A stretch of DNA of 7,276 nucleotides from CALEUX01 sp037439945 (GTDB lineage Bacteria; Bacteroidota; Bacteroidia; Bacteroidales; Marinilabiliaceae). Below are positions 1 through 6,064 of this stretch, piece after piece (position 1 is the first letter of the stretch; each line of letters opens with the position of its first letter). The stretch lies in assembly GCA_037439945.1 (NCBI GenBank), contig JBBIVA010000144.1, forward strand, positions 1 through 7,276. Reading direction: 5' to 3'. Made by a program: the position numbers and the translations under genes. The notes below the pieces were generated by a model. The model had not been told where the DNA came from. It was given only the letters and a program-made list of their open reading frames with translations, and did not search any database.

Positions 1-102
1 TTACGGTCATTAGAAAAAATGGCTAAAGACAAATTTGGGATTAATATAATCAATCTTTACTGTACGATAAATTTTTCGATAAGATGCTATAATGCCAACT
101 AA
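1..102 (+). CDS. Possible 3' end of an upstream gene (partial, unidentified)
   Basis: Frame 1 is open from the window edge to a TAA at 100-102, giving 33 residues. The stretch around LEKMAKDKFGINIINL looks protein-like, while the last residues (about 22-33) look less so. I do not recognise the family, and an open frame this short is not rare by chance. If real, the gene runs into the window from the left, and its stop lies six bases before the first palindrome of the cluster at 108-246. Nothing on the opposite strand here looks coding. Confidence 0.2.
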   Translation, partial: LRSLEKMAKDKFGINIINLYCTINFSIRCYNAN

Positions 103-107
103 TTGCG

Positions 108-124
108 GTGTCCCTACAGGACAC
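108..124. repeat. Short palindrome with GTCCCT core, first of three before surE
   Basis: GTGTCC (108-113) and GGACAC (119-124) are perfect reverse complements around the loop CTACA. The flanks can add C106-G126 and a G-T wobble at 107/125. No T-run follows, so it is not a standard terminator. Its GTCCCTA core resembles the arms of the next two palindromes, which suggests a shared origin. Confidence 0.6.
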
Positions 125-146
125 TGAAAATTGGGGTCGATTCATC

Positions 147-203
147 TTTACCGATATTCTGTACCTGACGGCACAGTACCGTTAGGGACTAAAGATCGGT
201 AAA
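147..203. repeat. Compound palindrome, REP-like element
   Basis: The outer arms TTTACCGAT (147-155) and ATCGGTAAA (195-203) are perfect reverse complements. Inside them GTACCTGACGG (161-171) pairs with CCGTTAGGGAC (179-189) around a seven-base loop, with one A-G mismatch and one G-T wobble. The left inner arm looks like a decayed copy of GTCCCTAACGG. A nested imperfect hairpin of this kind in an intergenic gap fits repeated extragenic palindromes or remnants of small transposable elements. Similar GTCCCTAACGG-type palindromes are, as I recall, widespread in Bacteroidota genomes, but copy number in this genome cannot be judged here. Confidence 0.6.
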
Positions 204-224
204 ACAATTAATTGAGAATTGAAC

Positions 225-246
225 TTTTGTCTTGTTAGGGACAAAA
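225..246. repeat. Palindrome with AGGGAC core, third before surE
   Basis: TTTTGTC (225-231) and GACAAAA (240-246) are perfect reverse complements around the loop TTGTTAGG. The nonamer GTTAGGGAC at 234-242 is an exact direct repeat of 181-189 in the preceding palindrome, which ties the two together. A short T-run follows at 251-255, so weak terminator activity is conceivable, but the spacing and composition are not typical. Confidence 0.55.
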
Positions 247-311
247 CAACTTTTTATAGGATAGTAGTGATAATCAATAATAGTATAAAGAGTGGGAGAT
301 GCAGTTCCATA

Positions 312-341
312 TTGTGTTTTGCATCATTATAATTATATTTG
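312..341 (+). promoter_or_regulatory. Candidate Bacteroidota-type promoter for surE
   Basis: TATATTTG (334-341) matches the Bacteroidota -7 consensus TAnnTTTG at every fixed position. A TTG at 312-314 (within ATTG) lies 19 bases upstream, close to the spacing known for the -33 TTTG element used by the phylum's unusual primary sigma factor. Transcription would start near position 347-350, leaving a leader of roughly 30 bases before the ATG at 380. It is the only clear TAnnTTTG match I found in the intergenic gaps, so it may serve surE and the genes after it. The match is by eye and untested. Confidence 0.5.
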
Positions 342-379
342 ATTTTTGAATAAATGATATAATTCGCAAATGCAGAAAA

Positions 380-1168
380 ATGGCAAAACCGGTGATATTA
401 GTAACAAATGATGATGGGGTTGGATCTGGTGGGATAAAATCCCTTATTGAAGTTGTTCGGCCATATGGCGATATAGTTGTTGTTGCACCCGAAGGGGCAA
501 TGTCAGGGATGTCACATGCTATAACGGTAAAAATTCCTTTAAATTTAACAAAGCTGCACGCCGAAAAGGGTTTAACAATATATAAAAGCAATGGTTCTCC
601 GGCTGATTGTGTTAAACTGGCATTAAATATTTTACTGCCAAAGCAGCCCGATTATGTAGTTTCAGGTATCAATCATGGTACAAACAGTTCTGTAAGTATG
701 CACTACTCCGGTACAATGGGTGGTGCAAGAGAAGGGGCTTTAAACGGGATTCCTTCCATTGGTTATTCATTATTGGATTACAGTAGTGATGCAGATTTTT
801 CAACCGCAATACATTTTAGTCGTGAGATTTTCAGTTCAGTTATAAATAATGGAATGGAACGGGGAATTTGTTATAATGTAAATATTCCAAAGGGCCATGG
901 CATTAAGGGAGTAAAGATTTGCCGCCAGGCAAAGGGCCGATGGGTTGAAGAATTTGAAGAACGTGTTGATCCCCGTGGTAAAACATATTTTTGGTTAACA
1001 GGACATTTTGAAAACGATGAACCTGCATCAACTGATACTGATGAATGGGCTTTGGCCAATGGTTTTGTTTCTGTGGTACCATGTTCAATAGATGCAACAA
1101 GTTATACAGAAGTAGAAAGGCTAAAAAAATCAGGGTTGGAGAAAATAAGATCACATAATATTGTTTAA
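380..1168 (+). CDS. surE: 5'/3'-nucleotidase SurE
   Basis: SurE is a metal-dependent phosphatase that removes phosphate from nucleoside 5'- and 3'-monophosphates; some members also cleave short polyphosphate. It is cytoplasmic and linked to stationary-phase survival. The 262 residues fit the family's usual length of about 250. The N-terminal ILVTNDDG motif supplies the metal ligands D11 and D12, followed by S42 in the SGMSHAIT segment and N98 in VSGINHG. SNGSPADCV (70-78) and YSGTMGGAREGALNGIPSIG (109-128) are further family signatures, and TDEWALANGFVSVVP (220-234) marks the conserved C-terminal part. The start at 380 puts the first strand directly after MAKP, as in relatives; the upstream ATG at 370 is in another frame. 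There is no Shine-Dalgarno sequence, only an A-rich leader, as is normal in this phylum. The gene is 23 bases before the small membrane protein, suggesting co-transcription. Confidence 0.96.
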   Translation: MAKPVILVTNDDGVGSGGIKSLIEVVRPYGDIVVVAPEGAMSGMSHAITVKIPLNLTKLHAEKGLTIYKSNGSPADCVKLALNILLPKQPDYVVSGINHGTNSSVSMHYSGTMGGAREGALNGIPSIGYSLLDYSSDADFSTAIHFSREIFSSVINNGMERGICYNVNIPKGHGIKGVKICRQAKGRWVEEFEERVDPRGKTYFWLTGHFENDEPASTDTDEWALANGFVSVVPCSIDATSYTEVERLKKSGLEKIRSHNIV

Positions 1169-1191
1169 ATCTCATTTATGTTTTTCCAAAT

Positions 1192-1491
1192 ATGAATAAA
1201 AACTGGTTGAATAATCAAATTACTGGAATAGCCATAGGCATAATTATACCTTTGGTTACATCTTACCTTATATTTGCTTTAAGATATCATGGCGGACGAA
1301 GTTATCTTGATTTTATATCTGCAATGTTAATACTTAATAGTTTTGGGAAGCTCTTAAGTATAAGTGTTTTACCAAATCTTTTGGCTTTTTTTATTTCTAT
1401 TTGGGGTGAAAAATTGAAAACTTCAAGAGGTATATTGACCGCAACCCTGTTTTATGGTATAATTACAGTAATATTGGCACTAGTGTTATAA
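1192..1491 (+). CDS. Small membrane protein, function unknown, between surE and lpxB
   Basis: This 99-residue protein is strongly hydrophobic and I cannot assign it to a characterised family. Likely membrane segments lie at about residues 10-30, 55-71 and 80-99, with a further hydrophobic stretch at 41-50 that may be amphipathic. Charged residues cluster in short loops: RYHGGR (31-36) and GEKLKTSRG (72-80). There is no cleavable signal peptide pattern and no catalytic motif. The protein ends immediately after the last membrane segment. The start at 1192 is supported because the nearby ATG at 1177 is closed by a stop after five codons. It begins 23 bases after surE and ends 150 bases before lpxB, all on one strand. 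A membrane role near lipid A synthesis is tempting, but rests on position alone. Codon use resembles its neighbours, so I take it as a real gene. Confidence 0.75.
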   Translation: MNKNWLNNQITGIAIGIIIPLVTSYLIFALRYHGGRSYLDFISAMLILNSFGKLLSISVLPNLLAFFISIWGEKLKTSRGILTATLFYGIITVILALVL

Positions 1492-1539
1492 ATAGGTAAA
1501 TTATATTATCAACCGCGATTATTGAAAACAGATTGGGGT

Positions 1540-1558
1540 TTTAAGAGTTGTTCTTAAA
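1540..1558. repeat. AT-rich hairpin with GTTGT loop
   Basis: TTTAAGA (1540-1546) and TCTTAAA (1552-1558) are perfect reverse complements around the loop GTTGT. It lies about 50 bases after the small membrane gene and 84 before lpxB. The stem is almost entirely A-T and no T-run follows, so termination would be weak at best. The same loop and similar arms occur at 3714-3734. The rest of the 150-base gap shows no TAnnTTTG promoter match. Confidence 0.35.
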
Positions 1559-1641
1559 TTAATTGGTTATTAAGAAGAAAACTATTTGTCATTTCCGATG
1601 CAGAACACAGTTATAGTGAAAAAGTTTTGAGAATTTAAAAC

Positions 1642-2775
1642 ATGAAATATTATCTAATTGCAGGAGAAGCCTCAGGGGACTTACATGCCTCAAACCTTAT
1701 GGCTGAAATGAAAAAGCTTGATTCAATGGCACATTTCAGATATTGGGGCGGTGATTTAATGGAGCAGCAGGGAGGACAGTTGGTTTGTCATTACAGAGAT
1801 ACTGCATACATGGGCTTTTTTGAAGTTGTAAAGCATCTGCCCGAAATTTTCAGAAATTTTAAAAAATGTGAGGAAGATATTGTCAGTTTTAAGCCTGATG
1901 TAGTAATACTAATCGATTATCCTGGATTTAATCTCAGGATGGCAAAAAAAATTAAAAAACACGGATATAAGGTTTTTTATTATATAGCCCCAAAAATTTG
2001 GGCATGGAACCAGGGTAGGGTTAAAACAATAAAAAAATATGTTGATAAGGTTTTTACAATTTTACCCTTTGAAACTGAGTTTTTTTCACGTTTTGATGTT
2101 CCGGTTGTTTATTCGGGAAATCCGCTGCTGGACGCGATAAATAACCGGCCTTATAAGGGAGAATCGCAAAAAGGGTTCAGAGAAAGGCACCAGTTGCCCA
2201 ATAAACCTGTAATAGCTTTGCTGGCCGGGAGCCGGAAAGAAGAAATCAGGAGACTTTTACCCGAAATGGTGATGATGATGCCCTATTTTCCTGAGTTTCA
2301 ATTTGTAGTTGCCGGGGCTCCTTCGTTTTCATATGATGATTATAAACCATACATTGAAGGAATTAAAGAAATTAAAGTTGTATTTAATGAAACCTATGCT
2401 CTTTTGCAGCAGGCCCATGCAGCGGTGGTAACTTCAGGTACTGCAACACTTGAAACAGCTTTGTTAAAATGTCCGCAGGTAGTTTGTTATAAAATGTGGG
2501 GTGGAAGTTTTACAGACTTTGTGTCAAAAAAAATTATTATAAAAGTACCATATATTTCACTGGTTAATTTAATAATGAACAGACCCGTGGTTATGGAGTT
2601 ATTCCAAAGTAGTTTTTCATTGAATAAATTGCACGATGAATTGAAAAAACTTTGCTTTGACGATGATTACAGGAACTTAATGTTTAAAGGGTACGATGAA
2701 TTAGGGTATATTATGGGAGGGCCGGGTTCAAGCGAACGAACCGCCAGGCTTATGAGGGAATCAATAATTAAGTAA
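1642..2775 (+). CDS. lpxB: Lipid A disaccharide synthase LpxB
   Basis: LpxB is a family GT19 glycosyltransferase at the inner face of the cytoplasmic membrane. It joins UDP-2,3-diacylglucosamine to lipid X (2,3-diacylglucosamine 1-phosphate), giving the tetraacyl disaccharide 1-phosphate of lipid A. The 377 residues match the family's usual 370-390. AGEASGD (7-13) is the N-terminal signature, and IDYPGFN (91-97) holds the conserved acidic residue of the first Rossmann domain, with APKIWAWNQGR (116-126) after it. The second domain carries SGNPLLD (158-164), LAGSRKEEI (194-202) and the donor-site motif SGTATLETALL (265-275), then VPYISLVNLIMNRPVVMELFQ across 302-322. GGPGSSERTAR (359-369) is the usual C-terminal end. 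GNPL replaces the GHPL common in Proteobacteria, which I believe is normal in Bacteroidota. No membrane segment or signal peptide is evident, consistent with peripheral association. The gene is intact. Confidence 0.97.
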   Translation: MKYYLIAGEASGDLHASNLMAEMKKLDSMAHFRYWGGDLMEQQGGQLVCHYRDTAYMGFFEVVKHLPEIFRNFKKCEEDIVSFKPDVVILIDYPGFNLRMAKKIKKHGYKVFYYIAPKIWAWNQGRVKTIKKYVDKVFTILPFETEFFSRFDVPVVYSGNPLLDAINNRPYKGESQKGFRERHQLPNKPVIALLAGSRKEEIRRLLPEMVMMMPYFPEFQFVVAGAPSFSYDDYKPYIEGIKEIKVVFNETYALLQQAHAAVVTSGTATLETALLKCPQVVCYKMWGGSFTDFVSKKIIIKVPYISLVNLIMNRPVVMELFQSSFSLNKLHDELKKLCFDDDYRNLMFKGYDELGYIMGGPGSSERTARLMRESIIK

Positions 2776-2903
2776 ACGATAAAATTTATCCCGTTACATT
2801 TTCAAATAATAATTGCCTTTGCATTAATTATTTCATTGGTAAAATTTGTTTTATCTAAATATATAATTCTTTCCCGGCAATTAAAATGATTCAAAAGCAG
2901 GCG

Positions 2904-2924
2904 GTTTTAAGGTGCTTTTAAAAC
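2904..2924. repeat. AT-rich hairpin between lpxB and gldF
   Basis: GTTTTAA (2904-2910) and TTAAAAC (2918-2924) are perfect reverse complements around GGTGCTT. It lies in the 206-base gap after lpxB, 57 bases before gldF. No T-run follows, so it is not a convincing terminator. The remainder of the gap is AT-rich, with a near-miss promoter motif (TAAAATTTG, one base too long) around 2838-2846 and nothing I can assign firmly. Confidence 0.3.
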
Positions 2925-2981
2925 ACAATTTATTATATCGTAAAATATGTTTACAGTTATAAAATATAATTATCTGAATAT

Positions 2982-3713
2982 ATGATAGCTCTTTGGAAAA
3001 AAGAAATTATTTTCTTTTTTAGTTCAATATCAGGGTATTTAATTGCCGGGGTGTTTTTATTGATGACGTCTCTGTTTTTATGGGTAATACCTGGCAATCT
3101 TAATATTCCCCTGGGTGGATACGCATCATTGGATTCGTTTTTTTGGCTCGCACCCTGGCTTTTTATGTTTTTGGTTCCGGCGGTTACCATGAGATTATTA
3201 GCAGAGGAAAGGAAAAGTGGAACCATAGAATTGCTTTTTACAAAACCAATAAGCAACTGGCAGATAATAACCGGAAAATACCTGGCAGGATTAACCCTGG
3301 TGGTAATATCCATACTTCCGACATTAATATTTTTTTATTCAATTCATTACATGGCACAGCCATTTGGTAACATTGACCATGGAGGAATTTGGGGATCATA
3401 TATTGGATTAGTGTTGCTGGCTTCAGTATATACTTCAATAGGGTTATTTACATCGTCGGTTACAGATAACCAGGTTGTTGCGTTTGTTTTGGCAGTTATC
3501 TCCTGTTTTTTCTTTTTTTATGGATTACAAACCATGGCATCCATACCTTATTTAAGAACTTTTAGTGCCTGGCTTGTATATTTAAGTATTGATGAACATT
3601 ACAGGTCAATGAGCAGGGGGGTTATAGATTCTCGTGACATTGTTTACTTTGCCGGTTTAATCCTCTTTTTTTTATTATTGGCCCGTACAGTATTGAACAG
3701 CAGAAAATGGTAA
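2982..3713 (+). CDS. gldF: Gliding-motility ABC transporter permease GldF
   Basis: GldF is the membrane-spanning subunit of a Bacteroidota ABC-type complex with the ATPase GldA and the partner GldG, needed for gliding in Flavobacterium johnsoniae. The substrate is unknown. The 243 residues carry about six membrane segments, near 13-35, 50-69, 100-122, 138-160, 163-184 and 218-236. Hallmarks of this ABC-2 permease group are GGYASLDSFFWLAPWLFMFL (45-64), the cytoplasmic loop PAVTMRLLAEERKSGTIELL (66-85) that should contact the ATPase, and SSVTDNQVVAF (158-168). The start at 2982 places the first positively charged residues (WKKE) just before the first membrane segment, as in relatives. No ATPase gene is in the window, so GldA must come from elsewhere if the complex is functional. 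The gene also occurs in non-gliding Bacteroidota, so motility is not proven. gldG follows after an unusually wide 381-base gap. Confidence 0.94.
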   Translation: MIALWKKEIIFFFSSISGYLIAGVFLLMTSLFLWVIPGNLNIPLGGYASLDSFFWLAPWLFMFLVPAVTMRLLAEERKSGTIELLFTKPISNWQIITGKYLAGLTLVVISILPTLIFFYSIHYMAQPFGNIDHGGIWGSYIGLVLLASVYTSIGLFTSSVTDNQVVAFVLAVISCFFFFYGLQTMASIPYLRTFSAWLVYLSIDEHYRSMSRGVIDSRDIVYFAGLILFFLLLARTVLNSRKW

Positions 3714-3734
3714 CTTAAAAAGTTGTTTTTTAAG
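3714..3734. repeat. AT-rich hairpin with GTTGT loop directly after gldF
   Basis: CTTAAAAA (3714-3721) and TTTTTAAG (3727-3734) are perfect eight-base reverse complements around GTTGT, starting at the first base after the gldF stop. The T-rich part is inside the stem and no T-run follows, so it may slow RNA decay or act weakly on transcription rather than terminate it. It shares its loop with the hairpin at 1540-1558. Confidence 0.4.
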
Positions 3735-3924
3735 ATGTTAAAAAATATAGCTGAATAGTTAATAAAATTATAATTGATTGTGTCAGATTTGAAAAAATAT
3801 TTATGGAACTGGAAATTTGCTTTTGAAATGAAAAATATTGGTGAAGGATGAGCGTAAAATATTCCCTTCAGGTTATAGCAAATCGAATACCTAATAAAAC
3901 ATGCATGATTTATTGTTCACAACC

Positions 3925-4060
3925 TGTCCCGATATTTTCGGGAAATACGGAAGAATTGAAGACCGACGGTGTCCGCCCGGCTTTGCCGCCTGGTTTACCA
4001 AGAGTCGAATATTGGCAGGGCCAAAATACATCTCGCGAATTCTCCCGATGTATCGGGACA
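3925..4060. repeat. 136-base inverted-repeat element (MITE- or REP-like)
   Basis: TGTCCCGATA (3925-3934) is repeated in perfect inverted form as TATCGGGACA (4051-4060), so the element has matching ends pointing inward. Each end is also a hairpin by itself: TCCCGA with TCGGGA at 3927-3943 and again at 4043-4058. The right end can instead fold ATACATC (4026-4032) onto GATGTAT (4047-4053), a competing structure. By my count 70 of 136 bases are G or C, clearly above the surrounding DNA, which suggests a separate origin. It encodes no transposase; if mobile, it would depend on one elsewhere. I recall TCCCGA/TCGGGA palindromes as common in Bacteroidota genomes, but the family is not identified here. 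It sits inside a gene pair that should be transcribed together and spares both genes. Confidence 0.65.
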
Positions 4061-4094
4061 AGCTATCCGACCTTAATCAAAAAATTATTTACGG

Positions 4095-5783
4095 ATGAAA
4101 AGAAACATGCCACGTAAGGTCGAATTAATTCAATTTGCAGTAGTTTTAATGGTAATAATAATCATTAACCTGATATCGGCAAAATGGTTTTTTAGAATTG
4201 ACCTGACTTCGGAGAAACGATATACTCTTGCTCCTGTAACCAGGAACTTCCTGGGAAGTATTGACAATGAAATTTTGGTTAAAGTTTACCTGGCGGGAGA
4301 TTTGAATGTTGGATTCCAGAAACTGGCAACTGCAACCCGTGAAATGTTAGACGAAATAAAGTTTGCATCAAAGGGAAATTTGCAGTACGCAATAACCGAC
4401 CCAAACATAAATAGCACAGCCAGAGATAATTTGCGCCGGTTTGGTTTGAAGGTTGTACCGGTTTTTGAAACAGCTGCTGACGGCCGAAAAATTCAAAGCA
4501 GGGTCTATCCATATTTACTGGTACATGCAAATGGAAATGAGATACCAGTAAATTTACTTGAAAATATGCAAGGTTTATCCGGGGCCGAAAATCTGAATAT
4601 TTCGATAGAATCACTTGAATATAAAATAATGGGAGCTATTCGCAGGTTACTGGGAGATGAAAAAGCTTCCATTGCATTTCTGGAAGGCCATGGAGAGTTA
4701 GACGAGCTGGATGTTATGGATGTTACAGATGAATTATCGAAATATTATCAGGTTGACAGGAGGACCTTAACCGATGATCCATTTATACTGGATGATTATA
4801 AGGCAATTATTATAGCCAAACCACAAAAGCCGTTTTCCCAGAAGGATAAATTTGTTATTGACCAGTATATTATGCGCGGAGGGAGGGTGTTATGGTTAAT
4901 AGATGCAGTAAATGTTACCCTGGATAGTTTAAGGCGGGCATCACAGACATTGGGCATGGCAAGCGACCTGAACCTTTCAGACCAGTTATTTAAATATGGC
5001 ATAAGAATAAACCATGTTTTGCTTCAGGACATTCAATCGGCAATGATACCAATTAATGTTTCTCAAAGAGGGGAGGCCCCAAGGCTGGTTCCGGTACCCT
5101 GGTTGTTTAGCCCCTTACTTAGCACTGCACAGGATCATTCAGTTACACGTAATGTTAATGTAGTAAAAGGGGAATTTGTTAGTAGTATCGATTCTGTTGG
5201 TAATACTGATGATAATATTAAAAAGGTATTACTTAGAACAGGAAGATATACAAGGGAAACCTTTGTGCCTGTATTTATTACATTAGCCATGGTAAATGAA
5301 AAACCTGTAAGGGAAGAATTCAGAAAATCGTATATACCTGTGGCTGTTTCAATTGAAGGTAGTTTTAATTCAGCCTTTTCAAACAGGCCTACACCACCGG
5401 GGCTTAATATTCATACCTCCGAAATCATGTATAAAAGTAAACCAACCAGGCTGATTGTTGTTGCAGATGGTGATATAATACGTAATGAAGTAAGGTTACG
5501 TAATTCAGGATCTCCGCAAATACTTCCATTGGGATTTGATGAGTTGAGTAATCAAACATTCGGAAATAAACAGTTCATATTAAATGCTGTAAATTTTTTG
5601 GTAGATGATGATGGTTGGATGGCTCTAAGGGGCAGATCACAGGAATTAAGGCTGTTGAATAAGGAAAAGATATCCGATGAATTGGTTGTATGGAAAATTA
5701 TTAATATTGCTTTTCCGTTAATAATAATAATATTGTTGGGTATTGGGTTTAATTTTTGGCGGAAGGGGCGATATGCAAAATAA
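4095..5783 (+). CDS. gldG: Gliding-motility ABC transporter partner protein GldG
   Basis: GldG is the large membrane-anchored partner of the GldF permease; relatives belong to the ABC-transporter auxiliary family. It has one membrane segment near each end (about 12-29 and 534-555) with some 500 residues between them that should lie outside the cytoplasm. The 562 residues match the usual length. Recognisable features are FRIDLTSEKRYTLAPVTRNFL (33-53) after the first membrane segment, ASIAFLEGHGELDELD (191-206), the beta-alpha segment DDYKAIIIAKPQKPFS (233-248) with GGRVLWLIDAVN (262-273), FNSAFSNRPTPPGL (424-437), VVADGDIIRNEV (455-466) and NKQFILNAVNFLVDDDGWMA (491-510). The start at 4095 (MKRNMPRK) puts basic residues before the first membrane segment; ATG 4110 is a possible alternative. 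The role of the large domain is unknown even in well-studied relatives. No frameshift is seen, so the inverted-repeat element upstream has not damaged the gene. Confidence 0.94.
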   Translation: MKRNMPRKVELIQFAVVLMVIIIINLISAKWFFRIDLTSEKRYTLAPVTRNFLGSIDNEILVKVYLAGDLNVGFQKLATATREMLDEIKFASKGNLQYAITDPNINSTARDNLRRFGLKVVPVFETAADGRKIQSRVYPYLLVHANGNEIPVNLLENMQGLSGAENLNISIESLEYKIMGAIRRLLGDEKASIAFLEGHGELDELDVMDVTDELSKYYQVDRRTLTDDPFILDDYKAIIIAKPQKPFSQKDKFVIDQYIMRGGRVLWLIDAVNVTLDSLRRASQTLGMASDLNLSDQLFKYGIRINHVLLQDIQSAMIPINVSQRGEAPRLVPVPWLFSPLLSTAQDHSVTRNVNVVKGEFVSSIDSVGNTDDNIKKVLLRTGRYTRETFVPVFITLAMVNEKPVREEFRKSYIPVAVSIEGSFNSAFSNRPTPPGLNIHTSEIMYKSKPTRLIVVADGDIIRNEVRLRNSGSPQILPLGFDELSNQTFGNKQFILNAVNFLVDDDGWMALRGRSQELRLLNKEKISDELVVWKIINIAFPLIIIILLGIGFNFWRKGRYAK

Positions 5784-6064
5784 ATTTATAATTTAGTTAA
5801 ATGTTTTTTTGTTGTTACAAACACTGGGTGTGGAGGTTTTTTGTATATTCGGGGGCTTTTGCAATTGTTTTTTTAAATTTCTGATCAGCTTAATTGCCAG
5901 ATATTTCATATATTTATAAGGTAAAAATTATAAATGAAATGTCTCATCCTTTAAATGATAAAAAATGATTAGTTGATTATGTCTTTATTTAATACAGAAT
6001 TGCAAAAAGATAAATATTTTACTTTCAAAAGAGTTAAAGGCCAAACTTATTAATTTTATTTCTT
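5784..6064. other. AT-rich gldG-dnaN intergenic gap
   Basis: This 281-base gap holds no open frame of note and no strong terminator or promoter. Weak candidates are a five-base stem TTTGT/ACAAA (5808-5821), and a four-base stem ACAC/GTGT (5821-5831) followed by GGAGG and a run of six T (5837-5842), which could be a poor terminator for gldG. TATATTTA (5909-5916) misses the -7 consensus by its last base and has no well-spaced -33 partner. dnaN very likely has its own promoter here, but I cannot place it. Confidence 0.4.

Larger units (their letters stand above)
3714..4094. other. Wide gldF-gldG intergenic gap
   Basis: These 381 bases separate two genes that are usually close together. They hold the hairpin at 3714-3734, about 190 bases of plain AT-rich DNA, and the inverted-repeat element at 3925-4060. 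A short open frame (TTG 3774 or GTG 3780 to TGA 3849-3851) reads through KKYLWNWKFAFEMKNIGEG. It looks somewhat protein-like, but it is 23-25 codons with no ATG at its head, so I do not call it a gene. Two longer open frames (3848-4117 and 3901-4098) run through the repeat and overlap the start of gldG; their translations look like read-through of repeat DNA. No clear TAnnTTTG promoter for gldG is visible; CAGATTTG at 3785-3792 is one base off. Confidence 0.6.

Noticed and set aside
274..591. Minus-strand open frame over the start of surE
   Set aside because: It covers the surE promoter candidate and coding start; surE has every family motif, so this is a shadow frame.
903..1175. Minus-strand open frames inside surE
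   Set aside because: They are antisense to conserved surE coding sequence and have no family features.
2778..2790. Palindrome GATAAAATTTATC just after lpxB
   Set aside because: The arms are separated by one base, so it cannot form a hairpin, and AT-only palindromes of this size are expected by chance.
2957..3313. Minus-strand open frame over gldF
   Set aside because: It is antisense to the conserved N-terminal half of gldF and its translation resembles no protein.
3901..4098. Open frame of 65 codons through the same element
   Set aside because: It overlaps the previous frame and the repeat, ends within the gldG start, and has no recognisable features.
3848..4117. Open frame of 89 codons through the inverted-repeat element
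   Set aside because: It runs across repeat DNA, overlaps the start of gldG in another frame, and its proline-rich translation shows no domain; most likely a chance frame in the G+C-richer element.
4279..4614. Minus-strand open frame inside gldG
   Set aside because: It is a shadow of the intact gldG gene without independent evidence.
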